Source: Nitrosomonas sp.
Lineage (GTDB): Bacteria; Pseudomonadota; Gammaproteobacteria; Burkholderiales; Nitrosomonadaceae
Reading direction: 5' to 3'
Assembly (NCBI GenBank): GCA_024281695.1
Contig: JAMXAE010000005.1
Location: 1 to 44,482 of the forward strand
DNA: 44,482 bases
Shown here: positions 18,902 through 28,576 of the stretch, piece by piece
How the letters are laid out: every line of letters starts with the position of its first letter
How positions within the stretch are numbered: the stretch's first letter is position 1
Made by a program: the position numbers and the translations under genes
The notes under the pieces: generated by a model
What the model was told of the DNA's origin: nothing
The model's database searches: none
The model's input: the letters and a program-made list of their open reading frames with translations, nothing else

Positions 18902-19735
18902 ATGCTACAGGAGTCACAAAGAAAATTATCTGAGTGGGTAAATTTTCTTACAACAGCAGAAATTCCTGTTTTAAAACAAACAGCTCGTAATCTTGCAGCT
19001 CTAGAGCAAGATGAGCAGCATCTAAGTGCCCGCAGCATCGCACATATTGTGAAATATGATCCATTAATGACTGTAAAGCTGCTACGCCATTTGCAGCAAC
19101 ATAAACATAGCTATCAAGAACACGACGTAGTAGAAGTTGAACAAATCATCATGATGCTTGGGCTTGAAACCACATTAAAAAAAGTACCTGCGAAACCATT
19201 GGTTGAAGAAATATTGGGGCGTGACAATATGAGTGCACTGGTGTGCTTATTAAAAACCGCACATCGGGCAAATATCGCTTCCTCATATGCTTTTGACTGG
19301 GCAGTCCGCTTACATGATCTACATTTTGAAGTCATTCGTGTTGCTGCTTTATTACACGATATTGCCGAAATGCTCATGTGGTGTTTCGCACCTCATGAGA
19401 TGCTAAAGATCAACAATTTAAAGAAATTAGATAAAACAATACGTAGCGCTAACGCACAAGAAAGTATTTTTGGTTTTTCATTGAATCAACTACAACTGGA
19501 ACTTGCTATTAAATGGAGACTACCTAAGTTGTTAATTACTCTTATGGATGATAATTGCTCAAACTTACAGCGTGTGCGCAATGTTACTCTTGCTGTAAAT
19601 CTGGCTAGACACTCTGCTAATGGATGGGACGATGCCGCTTTGCCAGATGATTATGAGGAAATAGCCAGGCTTTTACATATGCAGACATCGGAAATTATGA
19701 CCATTGTTGGTGCTAATAAGCAACATGGGAGTTAA
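18902..19735 (+). CDS. HDOD-domain protein
   Basis: A 277-residue protein with an HDOD (HD-related output) domain: PVLKQTARNLAAL near the start, IVKYDPLMTVKLLRHLQ, and the HD-like AALLHDIAEMLMW near residue 155. HDOD proteins act in signalling or stress responses and lack the full HD phosphohydrolase site. I chose the ATG at 18902, six bases after AGGAG, over the TTG at 18896. It stands alone after trpC, with a 154-base gap. The particular role is unknown. Confidence 0.85.
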   Translation: MLQESQRKLSEWVNFLTTAEIPVLKQTARNLAALEQDEQHLSARSIAHIVKYDPLMTVKLLRHLQQHKHSYQEHDVVEVEQIIMMLGLETTLKKVPAKPLVEEILGRDNMSALVCLLKTAHRANIASSYAFDWAVRLHDLHFEVIRVAALLHDIAEMLMWCFAPHEMLKINNLKKLDKTIRSANAQESIFGFSLNQLQLELAIKWRLPKLLITLMDDNCSNLQRVRNVTLAVNLARHSANGWDDAALPDDYEEIARLLHMQTSEIMTIVGANKQHGS

Positions 19736-19768
19736 ATAAATATCCGACAATATCCCAGATATTTATTT
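19734..19768. terminator. A/T-rich hairpin between convergent genes
   Basis: AAATAAATATC (19734-19744) pairs perfectly with GATATTTATTT (19758-19768), eleven pairs with a 13-base loop. It overlaps the stop codon of the HDOD gene and lies just before the end of ynfA on the other strand. The T-rich 3' arms fit a two-way terminator, but the stem has few G-C pairs. Confidence 0.45.
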
Positions 19769-19801
19769 CCAAACCTACCAATACAATTAACTGAGATTTC
19801 T

Positions 19802-20143
19802 TCATATCCACCTGCTTAGGTCTCTTCCATACATAATAACAATCACACCGATTAAACAGATCATTACCCCAATCCAATCGGTGGTAGTTGGTCGAACAGC
19901 ATCAACCGCCCACAGCCACATTAAAGCCGCGCCAATATAAACACCACCATAAGCAGCATAAACACGACCTGCAGCTTGAGGATGAAGTGTCAGCAACCAT
20001 ACAAATATCCCTAGGCTGAATACCGCTGGAAGAAGTAACCAGAAAGACTTTCCCTCTCTCAGCCAAAGATACGGTAAATAACAGCCTATGATCTCAGCTA
20101 TCGCTGTCAAAACAAATAAACTTAATGTTTTTATAATTTCCAT
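19802..20143 (-). CDS. YnfA/UPF0060 family small membrane protein
   Basis: A 113-residue protein with four hydrophobic helices. The conserved [35 protein letters not shown] and [16 protein letters not shown] blocks identify the UPF0060 (YnfA) family, related in fold to small multidrug-resistance transporters. Some members confer efflux of cationic compounds. It is a single gene divergent from the Rof-like gene, with 241 bases of A/T-rich sequence between them holding no other gene. Confidence 0.93.
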   Translation of the reverse strand: MEIIKTLSLFVLTAIAEIIGCYLPYLWLREGKSFWLLLPAVFSLGIFVWLLTLHPQAAGRVYAAYGGVYIGAALMWLWAVDAVRPTTTDWIGVMICLIGVIVIMYGRDLSRWI

Positions 20144-20384
20144 CGCTCAACTCTGAATGGACAATAAGGTATCCTCGCTGCAAACAACGAAATGTTAAAT
20201 CCGCTCTTCATATTGGATTCTAACCAGCTAGGTACCAAGAGACGAGAAATTAAACCCGAAGAGATTAAAAAAATATAACTTACTTACCAACCACAATAAA
20301 TTAATTCACTTGCCTAATACTATCTTGTTATCTTACTTCTGTTATCGTATATATTATGCAACACTCTGAAAGGAACTACCCACT

Positions 20385-20639
20385 ATGACACAAAATACCA
20401 TTTCGTGTGAACTCCATGACTTTGTCGAGGTAGCCTGTATGTATGGCTATAGACTCAGGCTTATTTTAATAAATGGCCAAGTCATTGAAGGTAAAGCAAT
20501 CGATATCGTTAGTTCTCTTGAGAAACGTGAATACTTGGTTATCGAAGGAGATTCAAAACAGCAAATTGAATTAACTCAACTGGTCAAAATGCAGGTTCTC
20601 ACACCCAATGCTAAATTCAATGAGGTTGTTTTCCAATAA
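20385..20639 (+). CDS. Rof-like Rho-binding antiterminator
   Basis: An 84-residue protein of the Rof/YaeO family: ISCELHDFVEVACMYGYRLRL at the start, GQVIEGKAIDI and EKREYLVIEGD in the middle, QIELTQLVKMQVLTPNAKF at the end. Rof binds the primary RNA site of Rho and reduces Rho-dependent termination. AAGGAAC lies ahead of the ATG. It is monocistronic by position: 83 bases with no obvious promoter separate it from mutY. Confidence 0.85.
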   Translation: MTQNTISCELHDFVEVACMYGYRLRLILINGQVIEGKAIDIVSSLEKREYLVIEGDSKQQIELTQLVKMQVLTPNAKFNEVVFQ

Positions 20640-20722
20640 GAACTTGCGAAAAACATTTACATCGTGCAGACATATTTCAGTTTCACTGACTTAGACCTTC
20701 TTCCTTTTAGCCATTTATTCTC

Positions 20723-21793
20723 ATGCCATCTATCGCATCTCAGTTAATTCATTGGCATAAAGATTATGGTCGTCATCATCTCCCGTGGCAAGGTAACCGA
20801 GACCCTTATGCCATTTGGTTATCTGAAATCATGTTACAACAGACCCAAGTGAATACGGTCATTCCCTATTATGTGCGATTCATGCAGGCATTCCCTACTA
20901 TCAGCAGTATGGCACAAGCCCCTCTCGATTCCGTGCTGGCGCTCTGGAGCGGTCTTGGCTATTATTCTCGCGCCCGCAACTTACATCAAGCAGCTCGCTT
21001 GATCATGCAAGACTATCAGGGTCAATTCCCAGAAAGTCGGATGCTCATCGAACAATTACCTGGAATTGGTCGCTCCACAGCGGCTGCCATAGCAGTCTTT
21101 GCTTACAGTAAACGTGAAGCGATTCTGGATGGTAATGTAAAGAGAATCTTTACGCGTCATTTTGGAATTGAAGGGTATCCGGGAGAAAGCAAAATACAAA
21201 ATCTATTGTGGGAAAAAGCCGAAGAATTGCTACCCACCGATTATGGTAAAGGCCAGATTGAAACCTACACACAAGCTTTGATGGATCTAGGTGCTACCGT
21301 TTGCAAACGCCACATGCCGCTGTGTGGGATATGCCCACTGCAACGACACTGCGTTGCATTTCAAAAGAATCGTGTGAACCAATTGCCAACTGCAAAACAG
21401 CGTAAACCTTTACCACAAAAAGAGACTGTTTTTTTGCTACTCATGTATCAGCAAGAATTACTATTAGGAAAAAGACCTCCCTCAGGAATCTGGGGGGAAC
21501 TCTGGTGTCCACCAGAAACCGAAATAGGAACCGATATTGCCAGTTACTGCCAGCGCTATCTCGGCATTAAGATTCAATCGCCTATTCAGTTACCCATCCT
21601 GAATCATCAATTCACCCATTACAAGTTGCGCATTCATCCACAGTTGATACCTGTGATATCAAGCACTCTCACCGAGAAAAATAAATTTATTTGGATCAAA
21701 CCCTATGATGCCCTTAAGAAGGCCATTCCAACACCGGTCAGGAAACTGCTAAAACAGAATTTCTTGCTCGATGACCACGCGTTCACGATCTGA
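20723..21793 (+). CDS. mutY: A/G-specific adenine DNA glycosylase
   Basis: A 356-residue MutY. Catalytic Glu35 is in WLSEIMLQQTQV, the helix-hairpin-helix LPGIGRSTA is at about 112-120 and Asp136 in ILDGNVKRIF; the 4Fe-4S cluster ligands are Cys194, Cys201, Cys204 and Cys210 (C-x6-C-x2-C-x5-C). The C-terminal NUDIX-like part recognises 8-oxoguanine. It removes adenine mispaired with 8-oxoG. No good ribosome site is seen at the ATG. The next gene overlaps or follows closely. Confidence 0.97.
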   Translation: MPSIASQLIHWHKDYGRHHLPWQGNRDPYAIWLSEIMLQQTQVNTVIPYYVRFMQAFPTISSMAQAPLDSVLALWSGLGYYSRARNLHQAARLIMQDYQGQFPESRMLIEQLPGIGRSTAAAIAVFAYSKREAILDGNVKRIFTRHFGIEGYPGESKIQNLLWEKAEELLPTDYGKGQIETYTQALMDLGATVCKRHMPLCGICPLQRHCVAFQKNRVNQLPTAKQRKPLPQKETVFLLLMYQQELLLGKRPPSGIWGELWCPPETEIGTDIASYCQRYLGIKIQSPIQLPILNHQFTHYKLRIHPQLIPVISSTLTEKNKFIWIKPYDALKKAIPTPVRKLLKQNFLLDDHAFTI

Positions 21794-22424
21794 ATTAACA
21801 CTTAAAACTATGGATAATTTATTGGCATGGCGGAAAAATCAACGCAAACAGTTAATCGCTACACGCGAAGCCATATCAGATACGATTCATCAGCAATGGA
21901 GCCAAGCAATTTCTGATTCTCTCATGCAAGGCTTTCCCCAACTCCAGAAAATGACTATCGGAATTTATTGGCCGTTCCGCGGCGAGTATGATCCGAGATC
22001 CATCGCTCAGCATTTTAGACAGCAAGGAGCAACACTGGCGTTACCGGAAGTCATCAACAAAGATGAACCACTTTGCTTCCGTCTGTGGTCTCCAAATACA
22101 CCCATGAGAAATGGCGCATACGGCATTCCTGTTCCTGTAGAAACCGAAATTATCCGGATAGATGCCATGATCATCCCAATGGTTGGATTCGATCAACATG
22201 GCTATCGCTTAGGTTATGGCAGTGGCTATTTTGACCGTACTCTGGCTACTTATGAAACGCGACCATTAACCATTGGGGTCGCTTTTGAAATACAGCGATT
22301 AGACAATATTTACCCTCAGCCGCATGATATTGCAATGCACTATATCGTGACAGAAAAAGGTATTTCTCAAACGGTAAACAACGAACTCAACTTCATTCCC
22401 ACACCTCGGTGTATTGATATGTAA
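21771..22424 (+). CDS. 5-formyltetrahydrofolate cyclo-ligase
   Basis: A protein of up to 217 residues. IGIYWPFRGEYDPRSIAQHF, the substrate-binding region, and the phosphate-loop-like MVGFDQHGYRLGYGSGYFDRTL block identify the 5-FTHF cyclo-ligase (YgfA) family, which recycles 5-formyl-THF to methenyl-THF using ATP. The longest start (21771) overlaps mutY by 23 bases; an ATG at 21810 gives 204 residues and matches where family similarity begins. Neither has a clear ribosome site, so the start is unsettled. It converges on ubiX with only 15 bases between stops. Confidence 0.93.
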   Translation: MTTRSRSELTLKTMDNLLAWRKNQRKQLIATREAISDTIHQQWSQAISDSLMQGFPQLQKMTIGIYWPFRGEYDPRSIAQHFRQQGATLALPEVINKDEPLCFRLWSPNTPMRNGAYGIPVPVETEIIRIDAMIIPMVGFDQHGYRLGYGSGYFDRTLATYETRPLTIGVAFEIQRLDNIYPQPHDIAMHYIVTEKGISQTVNNELNFIPTPRCIDM

Positions 22425-22439
22425 GTACTCAAATACAGG

Positions 22440-23054
22440 TTAGTTTTCTGATCCCCAACGAGCAATCAGCGTATGTGGGATGCCCAGATGATCCAGAATA
22501 CGCGCAACTACGAAATCAACTATGTCTTGAACCGTCTGCGGATGATGATAAAATCCAGGATTAGCCGGCAAAATAATGGCGCCGCTACGCACGAGCTTAA
22601 GCATATTCTCCAAATGAATCGTTGAGAAAGGCATTTCACGTGGCACCAGGATCAATTGCCGACTTTCTTTCAGCATGACATCTGCCGCTCGTTCTATCAG
22701 TTTCTGATTCAGCCCCGCTGCAATCGCCGCCAGGGTTCCCATGGTGCACGGACAAACCACCATCGAGTCAGCCGGATTAGAACCAGAAGCCACTGGTGCA
22801 AACCACTCCTCACGTCCAAATACGCGTAACTGGCCATCAGGAATGTTATATAAGCGATTAAAGAATGCTTCAGTGTCTTTAGCACGGGAAGGTAGTGCCA
22901 AATTCATTTCCTGTTGCGCGACAATTTGCGCTACTTGTGAATACAACAGATAGACCTGCTTACCTTCTATCAACAATCTCTCCAACAACCGGATGCCATA
23001 AGGCATACCGGAGGCACCAGTTAGTGCGAGCGTGATTATCTGTGGATTCTTCAT
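22440..23054 (-). CDS. ubiX: Flavin prenyltransferase UbiX
   Basis: A 204-residue flavoprotein of the UbiX/Pad1 family: ITLALTGASGMPYGIRLLERLL at the start (FMN binding), VVCPCTMGTLAAIAAGLNQKLIERAADVMLKE, and LVPREMPFSTIHLENMLKL. It makes prenylated FMN, the cofactor of UbiD in ubiquinone synthesis. It lies 70 bases downstream of hprK on the same strand and may be read from that operon. Confidence 0.97.
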   Translation of the reverse strand: MKNPQIITLALTGASGMPYGIRLLERLLIEGKQVYLLYSQVAQIVAQQEMNLALPSRAKDTEAFFNRLYNIPDGQLRVFGREEWFAPVASGSNPADSMVVCPCTMGTLAAIAAGLNQKLIERAADVMLKESRQLILVPREMPFSTIHLENMLKLVRSGAIILPANPGFYHHPQTVQDIVDFVVARILDHLGIPHTLIARWGSEN

Positions 23055-23123
23055 TTAATCACAGGGTAAATTTGCAAAGTCGCTAGCAAAGAGGGTAGCG
23101 CAAAGGAAAAGCCAATACTCACT

Positions 23124-24083
23124 CTAACGCTCGTGATGATTGGCTGAATCATCACCCATAGCTTGTTCATGCCGCTCAATAAAATCCTTTGTGCTATCAA
23201 TACCACGTAATTGCAAAACATAATTGCGAACGGCCGCTTCGACCAGAACCGCCAGATTCCGGCCCGCTGCCACCGGAATAATCACCTTGCGAATATCAAC
23301 ATTCATAATGTTCTCATTGAGATTACTCAGAGGCAAGCGCTCCAACAAACTGGGATCGGTTCCACCACTGTTTTGCAAATGAACGATCAGTTTCATATTT
23401 TTATGGCGACGCACCGCTGTTTCACCGAAAATAGTCCGAATATTCAGCATACCTAAACCCCGAACCTCAAGGTAATCTCTGAGCATCGGGGGACAACGGC
23501 CTTCCAGGGTTTCCGGAGCAATACGGCGTAGTTCCACCACGTCATCAGCCACTAAGCCATGACCCCGGCTAATTAGCTCCAAAGCCAATTCACTTTTACC
23601 CACGCCACTTTCACCCGTGATCAAGACCCCCATACCCAGCACATCCAGTAATACACCATGTAAACTACAAGAAGGAGCCAAAACGCTTCCCAGATAAGTA
23701 CGTATTAACCAGATAATCTCTAGGCTAGGATAGGGTGAACGCAATAACGGAATATTGGAACTACAAGCCATGTTATAGATCGGCACGGGAGCTTCCGCAT
23801 TATCTGCCACAATCAGGCAAGCCAAGTTACTTTGCGTGAGCTGACTAATTTTTTTCTCAAGCGAAGTGGCTTCTAGCTTATTTAAATAATGAATTTCATC
23901 ACTACTTAATACCTGAATCCAGTCTGGATGAATGAAATTCAAATGCCCAATCAAGCCCTGACCAGATTGCGCAATCGCCTCATCGCTGAGCTCAATGCCA
24001 CCGCCGCCCTGCCCTGCCATCCAGGTTAATTCGAGCTTTTCTTTTTTATCTTCAAATAGCTGAGCAATGCTAATTCGTGACAT
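23124..24083 (-). CDS. hprK: HPr kinase/phosphorylase
   Basis: A 319-residue HprK. The C-terminal kinase domain has Walker A GESGVGKS at 157-164, GLVADDVVE just after it and the family's VRGLGMLNIRTIFGE block. It phosphorylates a regulatory Ser of HPr, and in betaproteobacteria probably has signalling rather than sugar-uptake duty. I chose the ATG at 24083 (MSRISIAQLFEDKK) rather than one 102 bases upstream inside ptsN; it overlaps the ptsN stop by 14 bases, so translation is coupled. No HPr or EI gene is in the window. Confidence 0.95.
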   Translation of the reverse strand: MSRISIAQLFEDKKEKLELTWMAGQGGGGIELSDEAIAQSGQGLIGHLNFIHPDWIQVLSSDEIHYLNKLEATSLEKKISQLTQSNLACLIVADNAEAPVPIYNMACSSNIPLLRSPYPSLEIIWLIRTYLGSVLAPSCSLHGVLLDVLGMGVLITGESGVGKSELALELISRGHGLVADDVVELRRIAPETLEGRCPPMLRDYLEVRGLGMLNIRTIFGETAVRRHKNMKLIVHLQNSGGTDPSLLERLPLSNLNENIMNVDIRKVIIPVAAGRNLAVLVEAAVRNYVLQLRGIDSTKDFIERHEQAMGDDSANHHER

Positions 24084-24537
24084 TCGGTTTCCAATCAACA
24101 ATAAGCTTATGAATTTCTGCAGCGTCTCTGCTCTGCAGAAGACTCTCACGAAACTGTTTGTCGCTAAACATTTGCGCCAGTTCACTTAGTATCTGCAAGT
24201 GTTTATCAGTTGCTTTCTCCGGCACCAATAAAATACAGGCGATATTGACGGGCTGTCCATCCGGTGCATCAAAGGGAATCGCATCTTTCATGGTAACCAA
24301 AGCGGCCACTGCTTCACGCAGTCCCTTGATACGTCCATGAGGTATAGCCACCCCCTGTCCCAAGCCTGTTGAACCCAATTTCTCGCGCGCAAACAAACTA
24401 TCAAAAACCTGGCTACGCGCGATCTGGCTCGTGTTCTCAAATAACAATCCGGCCTGTTCAAACACACGTTTCTTGCTGGCAACATCCAGATCAACGATCA
24501 CATTGGACAGCGGTAATAATTGTGAAATTAAATTCAT
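24070..24537 (-). CDS. ptsN: PTS IIA-like nitrogen-regulatory protein
   Basis: A 155-residue EIIA-Ntr. The phosphoacceptor His67 is in LGQGVAIPHGRI, with the family block REKLGSTGLG just before it. It is the end point of the nitrogen PTS phosphorelay, with effects on potassium transport and on nitrogen and stress regulation. It stands between hpf/rpoN and hprK, the usual place in betaproteobacteria. 97 bases separate it from hpf. Confidence 0.96.
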   Translation of the reverse strand: MNLISQLLPLSNVIVDLDVASKKRVFEQAGLLFENTSQIARSQVFDSLFAREKLGSTGLGQGVAIPHGRIKGLREAVAALVTMKDAIPFDAPDGQPVNIACILLVPEKATDKHLQILSELAQMFSDKQFRESLLQSRDAAEIHKLIVDWKPNVTN

Positions 24538-24634
24538 GAAAAAATAAGATGTTCAGTCAAATGTTAGCGAAGCATTCCAAGCAACATCATTTGGATGTAT
24601 AAGACTTGGAAATAGAAACATACCTAATTATCTG

Positions 24635-24961
24635 CTATTCCTCAAAGTCTTGATCTTTTAAAGCACCGTGATTGCGACGCTCAAGATTTTTTTCTTTATG
24701 TTTCAGAATCTGCCGATCCAGCTTATCAACCAGACTATCAATCGATGCATACATGTCTTCACTGTCGGTTTCAACAAAAATATCTTTGCCCCGCACATGA
24801 ACATTTGCTTCTGCCTTTTGTTTAAGCTTCTCTACCGATAGGATAACGCTGACATCAATAACATGATCAAAATGACGCGTAATTTTACTGATTTTTGAAA
24901 TAACATATTCACGCATCGCATCAGTAATTTCTACATGATTACCGGTAAGTTTAAGGTTCAT
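24635..24961 (-). CDS. hpf: Ribosome hibernation promoting factor, short form
   Basis: A 108-residue HPF/YfiA family protein: MNLKLTGNHVEITDAMREYVISKI at the start, HVRGKDIFVETDSEDMYASIDSLVDKLDRQILKHKEK in the second half, where the conserved basic helix binds 16S rRNA at the tRNA sites. It inactivates ribosomes in stationary phase. Only the short form is present; the C-terminal dimerisation domain of long HPF is absent. It is 17 bases downstream of rpoN. Confidence 0.95.
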   Translation of the reverse strand: MNLKLTGNHVEITDAMREYVISKISKITRHFDHVIDVSVILSVEKLKQKAEANVHVRGKDIFVETDSEDMYASIDSLVDKLDRQILKHKEKNLERRNHGALKDQDFEE

Positions 24962-24978
24962 ATCCTTCCTTTTTCTAA

Positions 24979-26427
24979 TTAAAATGATTTACGAAGATTT
25001 GCTGCAGGAATCTGTAATGATTCCCGATACTTCGCAATGGTTCGACGAGCAACAACAATACCCTGCTGTTCAAGAATATTCGCAATCTTATTATCACTGA
25101 GTGGTTTCTTCGGATCCTCTTCTTGTATCAGCTGCTTGATCAATGCACGAATAGCTGTGGCTGAACAAGCTCCTCCTGAATCCGTAGATACGTGACTGCC
25201 AAAAAAATATTTAAGCTCAAAAATTCCACGTGGGGTATGCATAAACTTTTGTGTCGTTACTCGCGATACTGTCGATTCATGCAAACTCAAAGTTTCTGCT
25301 ATCTCTCTCAGTACCAATGGACGCATAGCAATCTCTCCATGCTCAAAAAACTGCTGCTGACGTGCAACAATCGCACTAGTTACACTTAGAATAGTGCTCG
25401 AACGCTGCTGAATATTTTTAATCAACCACTTAGCCTCATTCAACTGACTTGTTAACTCACGAGCGGAATTGTATTGTGCCTGCTTCAATATGTTAGCATA
25501 GAGATGATTAATACTGAGGTGTGGAAGTGCATCCCTATTAAGATTCGCAACCCAGGTTCCATTATTTTTGGTAACGATAATATCTGGCACAACATAACAT
25601 TCGCTTTGAGAACTAAATTCAGCACCGGGTTTAGGATTTAGATTAGTAATTAATTTTTGAATAGCACGTAAGCTTTGGTCATCGCATACCAGTAATTTCT
25701 TAATCTGACCAAAATCATGCGATGCCAATAGTTTCAAGTATTCCTTAACCACTTTGATTGCCTGATCGCGATAGGCAACCGTGACAGGTAATACCTGTAG
25801 TTGCAATACCAAACATTCTTGCAAATTGCGCGCTCCCACACCCGGTGGATCGAGATGCTGCAAGTATCCAAGTGCGTTCTGCAAATCAATGCGATGGATG
25901 TTCAATTCAGGCGGCAACATTTCCGCTAATTCATCCAAATCTTGTAGTAGATAACCATCCTCATCCAGACTATCAATTAATAAACCAATAATGCATCGCT
26001 CACGCTCAGAGATTTGACTCAAGCAAGTCTGTAAATTCAAATGCTCTCGCAAACTGATAGGTTTAGCAGAAACTAGTGGCGCGTCATGATCGTCATCATC
26101 ATAAACATTATAAGAAAAAAGACTTTCCTGTGGCCATTCAGAATCATGCTCATAACTTTCTTCAATGTTTGATTTAGCTTCAACTGCCGATTCGGAAGGC
26201 ATATTGTTTAAATCTGGCAGATCAGAAGATTCTGAACTCTTGAATGAATAATCTGATTCAGGTGTATCCCAATCTTCATGTAATTCCAACAATGGATTCT
26301 CCTGCAACATTCTCTCAACCTCTTGGTTCAGCTCAAGTGTTGACAACTGTAACAACCGAATCGATTGTTGCAGTTGGGGCGTAAGCCTAAGTTGCAGTGA
26401 TTGCTTTAGTTGAAGCGTTGGTTTCAT
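24979..26427 (-). CDS. rpoN: RNA polymerase sigma-54 factor
   Basis: A 482-residue sigma-54. Region I is Gln- and Leu-rich (LKQSLQLRLTPQLQQSIRLL), region II is acidic (about 50-120), and the core-binding region follows; the helix-turn-helix is near 370-400 and the RpoN box ARRTIAKYRE is at about 460-469. It directs transcription from -24/-12 promoters with an enhancer-binding activator, typically nitrogen and carbon-limitation genes. It follows lptB by 48 bases. Confidence 0.97.
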   Translation of the reverse strand: MKPTLQLKQSLQLRLTPQLQQSIRLLQLSTLELNQEVERMLQENPLLELHEDWDTPESDYSFKSSESSDLPDLNNMPSESAVEAKSNIEESYEHDSEWPQESLFSYNVYDDDDHDAPLVSAKPISLREHLNLQTCLSQISERERCIIGLLIDSLDEDGYLLQDLDELAEMLPPELNIHRIDLQNALGYLQHLDPPGVGARNLQECLVLQLQVLPVTVAYRDQAIKVVKEYLKLLASHDFGQIKKLLVCDDQSLRAIQKLITNLNPKPGAEFSSQSECYVVPDIIVTKNNGTWVANLNRDALPHLSINHLYANILKQAQYNSARELTSQLNEAKWLIKNIQQRSSTILSVTSAIVARQQQFFEHGEIAMRPLVLREIAETLSLHESTVSRVTTQKFMHTPRGIFELKYFFGSHVSTDSGGACSATAIRALIKQLIQEEDPKKPLSDNKIANILEQQGIVVARRTIAKYRESLQIPAANLRKSF

Positions 26428-26475
26428 ATTTATGGAAAAACGACAATGGCTAAACAGTTTAGATCAAATCATTCA

Positions 26476-27198
26476 TTACAATCGGAAGTGCTCTCCCAAA
26501 TAAACTTCCCTGACCTGTTCATTATCAATAATCTCTTCAGGTTTACCTTGAGCCAGCACATGACCTTCACTAATAATATACGCCCGATCACAGATTCCTA
26601 ATGTTTCTCGAACATTATGATCAGTAATCAATACACCAATTTTTCGCTCTCTAAGAAAAGAAATTACTTTCTGTATATCCACAACAGCAATCGGATCTAC
26701 TCCAGCAAAAGGCTCATCTAGTAGAATAAAACGCGGTTGCGATGCCAGTGCACGAGCTATCTCAACACGCCTGCGCTCACCTCCCGACAAGCTGATTGCA
26801 GGATTATTACGCAAATGACTAATATGCAAATCGTGTAACAGACCATCTAAATGCCGCTGTTTTATCTCATCATCCAGGTTCTGCAACTCTAATACGGCAA
26901 GAATATTTTCTTCGACGTTTAAACGTCGAAAGATCGATACCTCTTGAGGCAAATAGCTCAATCCTAGCTTTGCTCGGTGATGAATCGGTAGTTGACTTAA
27001 ATTACGACCATCCAAATATATTCCGCCACCATCCAGAGGCAGCAAACCAACCATCATATAGAAGCAGGTTGTTTTTCCCGCGCCATTGGGACCCAATAAA
27101 CCAACCACTTCGCCACTGCCGAGCGAAAAGGAAACATCCTGTACTACGGTGCGCGATTTATAGCGTTTTCTTAAATTCTCAGCCTTTAACTCGCTCAT
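26476..27198 (-). CDS. lptB: LPS export ABC transporter ATPase LptB
   Basis: A 240-residue ABC ATPase: Walker A GPNGAGKT at 36-43, Q-loop LPQEVSIF, signature LSGGE at 137-141, Walker B FILLDEP ending in Glu162, and switch His in [10 protein letters not shown]. It drives extraction of lipopolysaccharide from the inner membrane with LptF/LptG (not in the window). The lptC-lptA-lptB-rpoN order is standard. Confidence 0.97.
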   Translation of the reverse strand: MSELKAENLRKRYKSRTVVQDVSFSLGSGEVVGLLGPNGAGKTTCFYMMVGLLPLDGGGIYLDGRNLSQLPIHHRAKLGLSYLPQEVSIFRRLNVEENILAVLELQNLDDEIKQRHLDGLLHDLHISHLRNNPAISLSGGERRRVEIARALASQPRFILLDEPFAGVDPIAVVDIQKVISFLRERKIGVLITDHNVRETLGICDRAYIISEGHVLAQGKPEEIIDNEQVREVYLGEHFRL

Positions 27199-27238
27199 TC
27201 TTCCGATCTTACATTCATTTTAAATTGGAGTATTGTTA

Positions 27239-27769
27239 TTACTCATCTTTGTTCTTAGGCTGAATAGTGATACGAACTCGTTTATCAGGACCTGTTTCGA
27301 CCCCACGCTCCTTACTACCAATCACTTTAAAGAATTCACTAGTCATATCGTAGGAAATATAGTCCCCTTGCACTTCATCTGAACCGCGCTTTAATCTTGC
27401 CTGTCGGAATAATTCAATTTTGTCAGTCTTACTATCGTACTCAACCCGTTGACTCCATCCCTCTACATATTCATCCAAACCATCACGTTTCTGGCGAAAA
27501 CTAACAAGATCTCCAGTAGCCGTTGCATATCGGAATCCTTTCAGATCCTCTTTCATAATCACTTTATCAGCACTTATTTTCATGGTCCCTTGAGTTAGAA
27601 CTACATTCCCAGTAAATATACTGATTCGATTACCTTCTTTACGATTAACATCTTCAACTGTAGCGCGATCAGCTTCCAGATAAATAGGCTTGTTCCGATC
27701 AGCTCGCTCAGCCATCACAGGCGGAGCGAAGAATAAGTTGGACAAGCACACAATAAGGATTAATTTCAT
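27239..27769 (-). CDS. lptA: LPS transport periplasmic protein LptA
   Basis: A 176-residue periplasmic protein with a signal peptide (MKLILIVCLSNLFFAPPVMA, cleavage after about residue 20) and an OstA-type beta-jellyroll: EADRATVEDVNRKEGNRISIFTGNVVLTQGTMKISADKV. It forms the bridge that carries LPS from LptC to the outer membrane. It lies 11 bases after lptC and 40 bases before lptB on the same strand. Confidence 0.95.
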   Translation of the reverse strand: MKLILIVCLSNLFFAPPVMAERADRNKPIYLEADRATVEDVNRKEGNRISIFTGNVVLTQGTMKISADKVIMKEDLKGFRYATATGDLVSFRQKRDGLDEYVEGWSQRVEYDSKTDKIELFRQARLKRGSDEVQGDYISYDMTSEFFKVIGSKERGVETGPDKRVRITIQPKNKDE

Positions 27770-27780
27770 TATTTCTTCGA

Positions 27781-28347
27781 TTATTTATTGTTGACTGCTC
27801 TTACTTTTGTTAAGAGCTGTATCATTCCGGTTTGGTTATTTAGCTCCAAACCAATCGCATTGATCTTAGTATTCAATCTCGAAATAGTAACCGCTTGATC
27901 TGTCTTAACTAAGTTCTCATCCGGGACAAGATGTAAGAAATCAGTCATCAAAGTAACCTTACCTTTCTCATCGTCAGTCCCTCTGACCGCAGTGACATTT
28001 CCCGTCAAATAAATATCCTTATCTTTCCCTTTCACCTCAGCTCGATCTGCCTGCAAGCGAATCAGCGGTTTCTCTGGGTCGGTATTAATAAAACTTACTT
28101 GTTCCATTTGAGTGACATCTTCATTGAGATAATGCAATAACTTATTAGCAGAAAACTTTCTTTGAATTGTTTGCTCATGATCCATGCGAATACCAGAAAG
28201 ATTTTCTACAATATAATCTGGATCGCGGTACAAATCACCGTCTTTTATCTGCTCAGGTGGTCGAGTTATTCGATCCAACCAGAACGTCAACAACACCAGA
28301 AGTATGAAAAGAATCAAAGGAAAGCTGATATATAGGCGATTGATCAT
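27781..28347 (-). CDS. lptC: LPS export protein LptC
   Basis: A 188-residue protein with one N-terminal membrane helix (PLILFILLVLLTFWL) and a periplasmic jellyroll with the family's ADRAEVKGKDKDIYLTGNV and VTLMTDFLHLVPDENLVKTDQAVTI blocks. It passes LPS from LptBFG to LptA. It is the first gene of the cluster here; kdsC and kdsD, often upstream, are absent. The 229-base gap to the divergent nadA must contain both promoters. Confidence 0.92.
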   Translation of the reverse strand: MINRLYISFPLILFILLVLLTFWLDRITRPPEQIKDGDLYRDPDYIVENLSGIRMDHEQTIQRKFSANKLLHYLNEDVTQMEQVSFINTDPEKPLIRLQADRAEVKGKDKDIYLTGNVTAVRGTDDEKGKVTLMTDFLHLVPDENLVKTDQAVTISRLNTKINAIGLELNNQTGMIQLLTKVRAVNNK

Positions 28348-28576
28348 TTAAAAATAGTGATTATTTTTAATTCTAAAGTATCTAGTATCAATCTAATCCC
28401 ATTGATTAAAATATGCAGTCTATGAATTATACCAGAACTCAAATCCCCATTTAGTGAATAGATTCTTGTATTATCGTACTATCTTTTTCTAAGTCTTTAA
28501 AATTTCAAACTTGAATCCATATCTTAATATGATAATGTATACCCGTTGATAACTAATTGAGAAGAAAAGAATAGCA